Assembly (NCBI GenBank): GCA_018376855.1
Contig: JAHAAN010000040.1
Coordinates: forward strand, 1-24,550
Source of the DNA: Clostridiales bacterium
GTDB lineage: Bacteria > Bacillota > Clostridia > Christensenellales > QALW01
Length of the DNA: 24,550 nt
Reading direction: 5' to 3'
Position numbers and translations under genes: made by a program. Below the pieces are notes generated by a model. The model saw nothing but the letters and a program-made list of their open reading frames with translations, did not search any database and was not told where the DNA came from. Of the stretch, positions 22,158-24,550 are shown in pieces (positions within the stretch are counted from its first letter, which is position 1; the number at the start of each line of letters is the position of its first letter).

Positions 22158-22742
22158 TTACAGCACCGTGCCCATTTCGTCCAGCGTCAGGCTGAAGCTC
22201 GGCACAAAATGCTCCATAAAATAAATCGTTTCCGGCGCGGCGTTTTCCGTAACGGAAGCAAGCAGCGTCTTTTTGGCGATTTCAAATTCCTTGTTTCCCG
22301 CGCTTGTTTCCTCCACACATTTCAGATAGGCGCAGATTTTATCCGCCGCCTTGACGATGCTCCGTTCGCCCGCGTCCGTCTCCTGCAAAAGATAAGGCCG
22401 GTATGCCGGCTGAAGCTCCTGCGGCAGCATGGAAAAAATCTGCTCCTCCGCAACCGCCTCAATCTTTTTATACGAATCCTTGATATCCGCGTTATAGTAT
22501 TTGATCGGCGTAGGCAGATCGCCCGTAAGCACCTCGCCTGCCTCATGATACATAGCCATAACGGCAACGCGGTTTGCATCCGCGCAGCCGCCGAACAGCG
22601 TGTTTTTGATTACCGCCAGCGCATGAGCGATCATCGCCACTTGCAGGGAATGCTCCTGAATATTTTCTTCCTGCGTATTTTTCATCAAACCCCAGCGTTT
22701 AATATATTTCATACGCGCCATATAGGCAAAAAAATGGTTCAT
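22158..22742 (-). CDS. YfbR-like HD-domain 5'-deoxynucleotidase
   Basis: 194 aa, clearly related to E. coli YfbR, which hydrolyses deoxyribonucleoside 5'-monophosphates. It begins N-H-F-F-A-Y-M-A-R-M-K-Y-I-K-R-W. Conserved positions are His31, His66, Glu70, Asp75 in T-G-D-L-P-T-P-I-K-Y, and Asp134. The residue after His66, which should be the metal-binding Asp of the HD pair (Asp69 in YfbR), is Glu67. The length is normal. GGGAGG lies 11 nt upstream of the ATG and a promoter lies at 22770-22799. A role in dNMP pool control is inferred from the family. Confidence 0.9.
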   Translation of the reverse strand: MNHFFAYMARMKYIKRWGLMKNTQEENIQEHSLQVAMIAHALAVIKNTLFGGCADANRVAVMAMYHEAGEVLTGDLPTPIKYYNADIKDSYKKIEAVAEEQIFSMLPQELQPAYRPYLLQETDAGERSIVKAADKICAYLKCVEETSAGNKEFEIAKKTLLASVTENAAPETIYFMEHFVPSFSLTLDEMGTVL

Positions 22743-22769
22743 ATTTTCTCACGCCTCCCCTTTTTTCTT

Positions 22770-22799
22770 ATCATACCACTTCCCGCTTTTGCTTGACAA
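22770..22799 (-). promoter_or_regulatory. Promoter of the YfbR/TIM-barrel pair
   Basis: On the minus strand -35 TTGTCA (22794-22799), 18-bp spacer and -10 TATGAT (22770-22775). It diverges from the thiamine promoter at 22830. Confidence 0.6.
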
Positions 22800-22829
22800 G
22801 CATTTCTCCGCCTTTTTTCTCCAAATTTG

Positions 22830-22858
22830 TTGACAAATCCCGCACGCTGCTGTATAGT
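22830..22858 (+). promoter_or_regulatory. Promoter of the TPP riboswitch-thiT transcript
   Basis: -35 TTGACA (22830-22835), 17-bp spacer and -10 TATAGT (22853-22858), about 45 bp before the riboswitch core. Confidence 0.82.
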
Positions 22859-22902
22859 AAAAGCCGCAGCGGAAAAGCTCCGCAGCAAGCAATAAAAGCA
22901 AA

Positions 22903-22992
22903 CAAGGGGTGCTGGGAATCGGCCCGGCTGAGAATGAGCGTGCGCGCTCTAAACCCTTAACCTGATCCGGATAATGCCGGCGGAGGGATGTT
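22903..22992 (+). ncRNA. TPP (thiamine pyrophosphate) riboswitch
   Basis: Conserved THI-box elements in order: GGGGTGC (22906-22912), CTGAGA (22928-22933), ACCCTTAA then CCTGAT (22961-22966), GGATAATGCC (22969-22978) and GGAGGGATG (22982-22990). It lies on the leader of a ThiT-type transporter and should switch it off when TPP is plentiful. The variable P3 arm is short here. Confidence 0.97.
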
Positions 22993-23037
22993 TTCATAAA
23001 ACGGGTTCGCACGCACGCGCCTGCTGTTTTGAAATGC

Positions 23038-23079
23038 AAAAGCTCTCTTCCGTCTTTCGGAAAAGAGCTTTTATCTTTT
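23038..23079 (+). terminator. Riboswitch-controlled terminator upstream of thiT
   Basis: AAAAGCTCT (23038-23046) and TTCCG (23048-23052) pair with CGGAA (23058-23062) and AGAGCTTTT (23064-23072), around a TCTTT loop, followed by T-rich sequence. It lies between the aptamer and the thiT start, as expected for transcription attenuation on TPP binding. Confidence 0.8.
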
Positions 23080-23119
23080 GCGTCTCTCCGCTGAATCTAC
23101 TAAAAAAGGAGTCGTCAAC

Positions 23120-24220
23120 ATGAAAAAGAACTTTGCCGCGCGCTTAACGGAAAGCGCTGTCATGCTTGCATTCGCCACTGTGCTGAGCCTTGTCAAGCTG
23201 GTCGATCTTCCCTACGGAGGCAGCATCACGGCGTGCAGTATGCTGCCCATTTTGATCATTGCGTACCGCCACGGCACGCCTTGGGGGCTGCTGACAGGCT
23301 TTGTCTACGGTCTGCTGCAAATGCTGCTGGGCATCAACAATCTTTCCTACGCCACCAGCGCGCTGGCCGCAGCCGCCATCATTGTGCTGGATTATCTCGG
23401 CGCATTTGCCGTTCTCGGCCTTGCAGGTCTGTTTCGCAAAATGCGTAGCCAAAGCAGCGCGCTGATCTGGGCAAGCGTCGCCGTGGGGCTTCTGCGCTAT
23501 GTGTTCCATATCGTTTCGGGCTGCACGGTTTGGGCAGGCCTTTCCATTCCCACAACGGATGCGCTGCTGTATTCCATCGCATACAACGGCACTTACATGA
23601 TTCCGGAGACCATTATCACCGCCGTAGGCGCTTATTACCTTTCCCGCGTGCTTGATTTCCGCGGAGCAAGCATTGCGCGCAGCGAAAAACAGGCCGCTCT
23701 CCCCGACCTCGCCGTACTGTTTTCCGGCATTGCCAAAACTGCGCTGGCCTTTGCCGTGATCTGGGACGTCAAAGAGATGGCCGCAGTTTTACAAAACCCC
23801 GAAACCGGAGAGTTTGACATTACCGGCATCTCCACGGCAAACTGGCCTTCCGTGGCAATCGTAACCGCCGTTTGCGCTGCCGTCTTCATTGTAGGGCTGG
23901 TGATTTCCAAACGTATCTCTCCGCAGAATACCCGCAGCCTGAAAGGCTTCTTTGCGGCTGTTCCTTTCCTATTCGTGGACGCAGGCGCCGTATGGAGCGG
24001 ATTTTTCATCAGCGAACGCTTGCAGAAGATCTCCTCTAAAACGGTTTCGGCGTTGGAGGCGCTCACAGCCGGCGAGCTTTCCGCCGCCGAAGCGCAAGAT
24101 AAGATCCTTGCCGCCGCCAATCAGAACTGGCTTCAGATCACGCTGGTAATCGCCTGCATTCTTGTTGCACTCATTTTGGTCTGCGCACGCGCCGCAAAAA
24201 AAGCCAAAGAAACAAACTGA
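23120..24220 (+). CDS. thiT: ThiT-type thiamine transporter (ECF S component) with C-terminal extension
   Basis: 366 aa from the ATG at 23120, with GGAG 8 nt upstream. An in-frame ATG at 23078 lies in the terminator region and is not used. Residues 1-185 are a six-helix ThiT-like module with G-G-S-I-T-A-C-S-M-L-P (33-43), Y-R-H-G-T-P-W-G-L-L-T-G (49-60), the Trp of T-V-W-A-G (138) and Y-N-G-T-Y-M-I-P-E (155-163), the last two near the thiamine site of the family. Residues 186-366 add about four hydrophobic segments (near 200-217, 245-263, 278-297, 337-356), not part of the usual protein of about 190 aa. It would work with a shared EcfAA'T module encoded elsewhere. Regulation by the TPP riboswitch upstream confirms the substrate group. 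Confidence 0.93.
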   Translation: MKKNFAARLTESAVMLAFATVLSLVKLVDLPYGGSITACSMLPILIIAYRHGTPWGLLTGFVYGLLQMLLGINNLSYATSALAAAAIIVLDYLGAFAVLGLAGLFRKMRSQSSALIWASVAVGLLRYVFHIVSGCTVWAGLSIPTTDALLYSIAYNGTYMIPETIITAVGAYYLSRVLDFRGASIARSEKQAALPDLAVLFSGIAKTALAFAVIWDVKEMAAVLQNPETGEFDITGISTANWPSVAIVTAVCAAVFIVGLVISKRISPQNTRSLKGFFAAVPFLFVDAGAVWSGFFISERLQKISSKTVSALEALTAGELSAAEAQDKILAAANQNWLQITLVIACILVALILVCARAAKKAKETN

Positions 24221-24251
24221 CCAAATGCGCACATATTCATAATATCCGAAT

Positions 24252-24280
24252 CGCCGCAGAAAATCCATGCGGCGTTTTTT
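24252..24280 (+). terminator. Rho-independent terminator of thiT
   Basis: CGCCGCA (24252-24258) pairs with TGCGGCG (24268-24274), followed directly by six T (24275-24280), 30 bp after the thiT stop. Confidence 0.88.
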
Positions 24281-24397
24281 ATCGGTGCAGAACCGAAGCT
24301 CCGTGTTTCTAAAATCTGCTTTTCGGTTTCGGCTTAAAAAACGACGGGCGGACTGCCTCATTTCTATCTTAATTTTGCATTTTTTCGACAACATATC

Positions 24398-24426
24398 TTT
24401 ACAATTTGTTCATATTGTTATAAAAT
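24398..24426 (+). promoter_or_regulatory. Promoter of the gene at the right edge
   Basis: -35 TTTACA (24398-24403), 17-bp spacer and -10 TAAAAT (24421-24426), about 46 bp before the start codon. Confidence 0.6.
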
Positions 24427-24472
24427 AGATAAGGAATTATTTATTTTTTATTTTATTCTCGGAGGTTTTACC

Positions 24473-24550
24473 ATGATCGAAGTTAGAGAAGTCCGGACAA
24501 AAGCGGATCTGCGCGCATTTATTTCCTTTCCGGATAAGCTGTACAAAGAC
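24473..24550 (+). CDS. N-terminus of a gene cut by the window edge, possibly GNAT-like
   Basis: The ATG at 24473 has GGAGG 7 nt upstream. Only 26 codons are visible, starting M-I-E-V-R-E-V-R-T-K-A-D-L-R-A-F and including F-P-D-K-L-Y-K-D. This opening resembles uncharacterised proteins related to GNAT N-acetyltransferases that begin with a K-x-L-x-x-F-I-x-F-P-x-x-L-Y-K segment. That recognition is from memory, and too little is visible to be sure. Confidence 0.6.
   Translation, partial: MIEVREVRTKADLRAFISFPDKLYKD

Overview
The window looks like a chromosomal segment of a Bacillota (Clostridia-type) bacterium of roughly balanced base composition. The evidence is the hrcA-grpE-dnaK-dnaJ order behind a perfect CIRCE operator, Gram-positive lipoprotein and surface-protein signals, strong AGGAGG-type ribosome sites, a ThiT-type vitamin transporter under a TPP riboswitch, and AbrB-type regulators. 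No prophage, insertion sequence with a transposase, CRISPR array or tRNA/rRNA gene body was seen. Genes were assigned by reading conserved motifs; no database search was possible.

Layout, left to right. Positions 1-210 hold two tandem, near-consensus promoters firing off the left edge, as in an rRNA or other stable-RNA operon. Then on the minus strand come argS (230-1987) and a transglutaminase-like lipoprotein (2045-3037). A gene-poor gap follows (3038-3565). Next is a carbohydrate-associated pair: a GH99/WbsX-like TIM-barrel lipoprotein (3566-5468), frameshifted by a 10-bp tandem duplication, and a membrane-anchored surface protein (5568-6341). A four-gene operon (6586-13490) encodes a MarR regulator, a heterodimeric ABC exporter and a MacB/FtsX-like ABC protein, behind a promoter carrying dyads. 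Two small DNA-binding proteins follow: AbrB with a zinc finger, and a TTG-started ribbon-helix-helix protein. The stretch from 14430 to 15490 is non-coding and built from about three degenerate copies of a composite hairpin-rich repeat.

The heat-shock operon dnaJ-dnaK-grpE-hrcA (15591-20347, minus) follows. Its grpE reading frame is broken near the N-terminus. A plus-strand gene of unknown function (20720-21088) diverges from it. A further diverged member of the repeat family sits at about 21150-21245. Then come a xylose-isomerase-like TIM-barrel protein and a YfbR-like nucleotidase on the minus strand. Diverging from them are a TPP riboswitch and a C-terminally extended thiT on the plus strand. 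The window ends within the first 26 codons of a gene that may encode a GNAT-like protein.

The items most worth a second look are the X-Y-Z hairpin repeat array with paired but sequence-divergent stems, the 10-bp duplication that separates a lipoprotein signal from its enzyme, the broken grpE frame, the unusual HIGH motif in ArgRS, the His-Glu variant of the YfbR metal site, and the RHH/AbrB gene pair.
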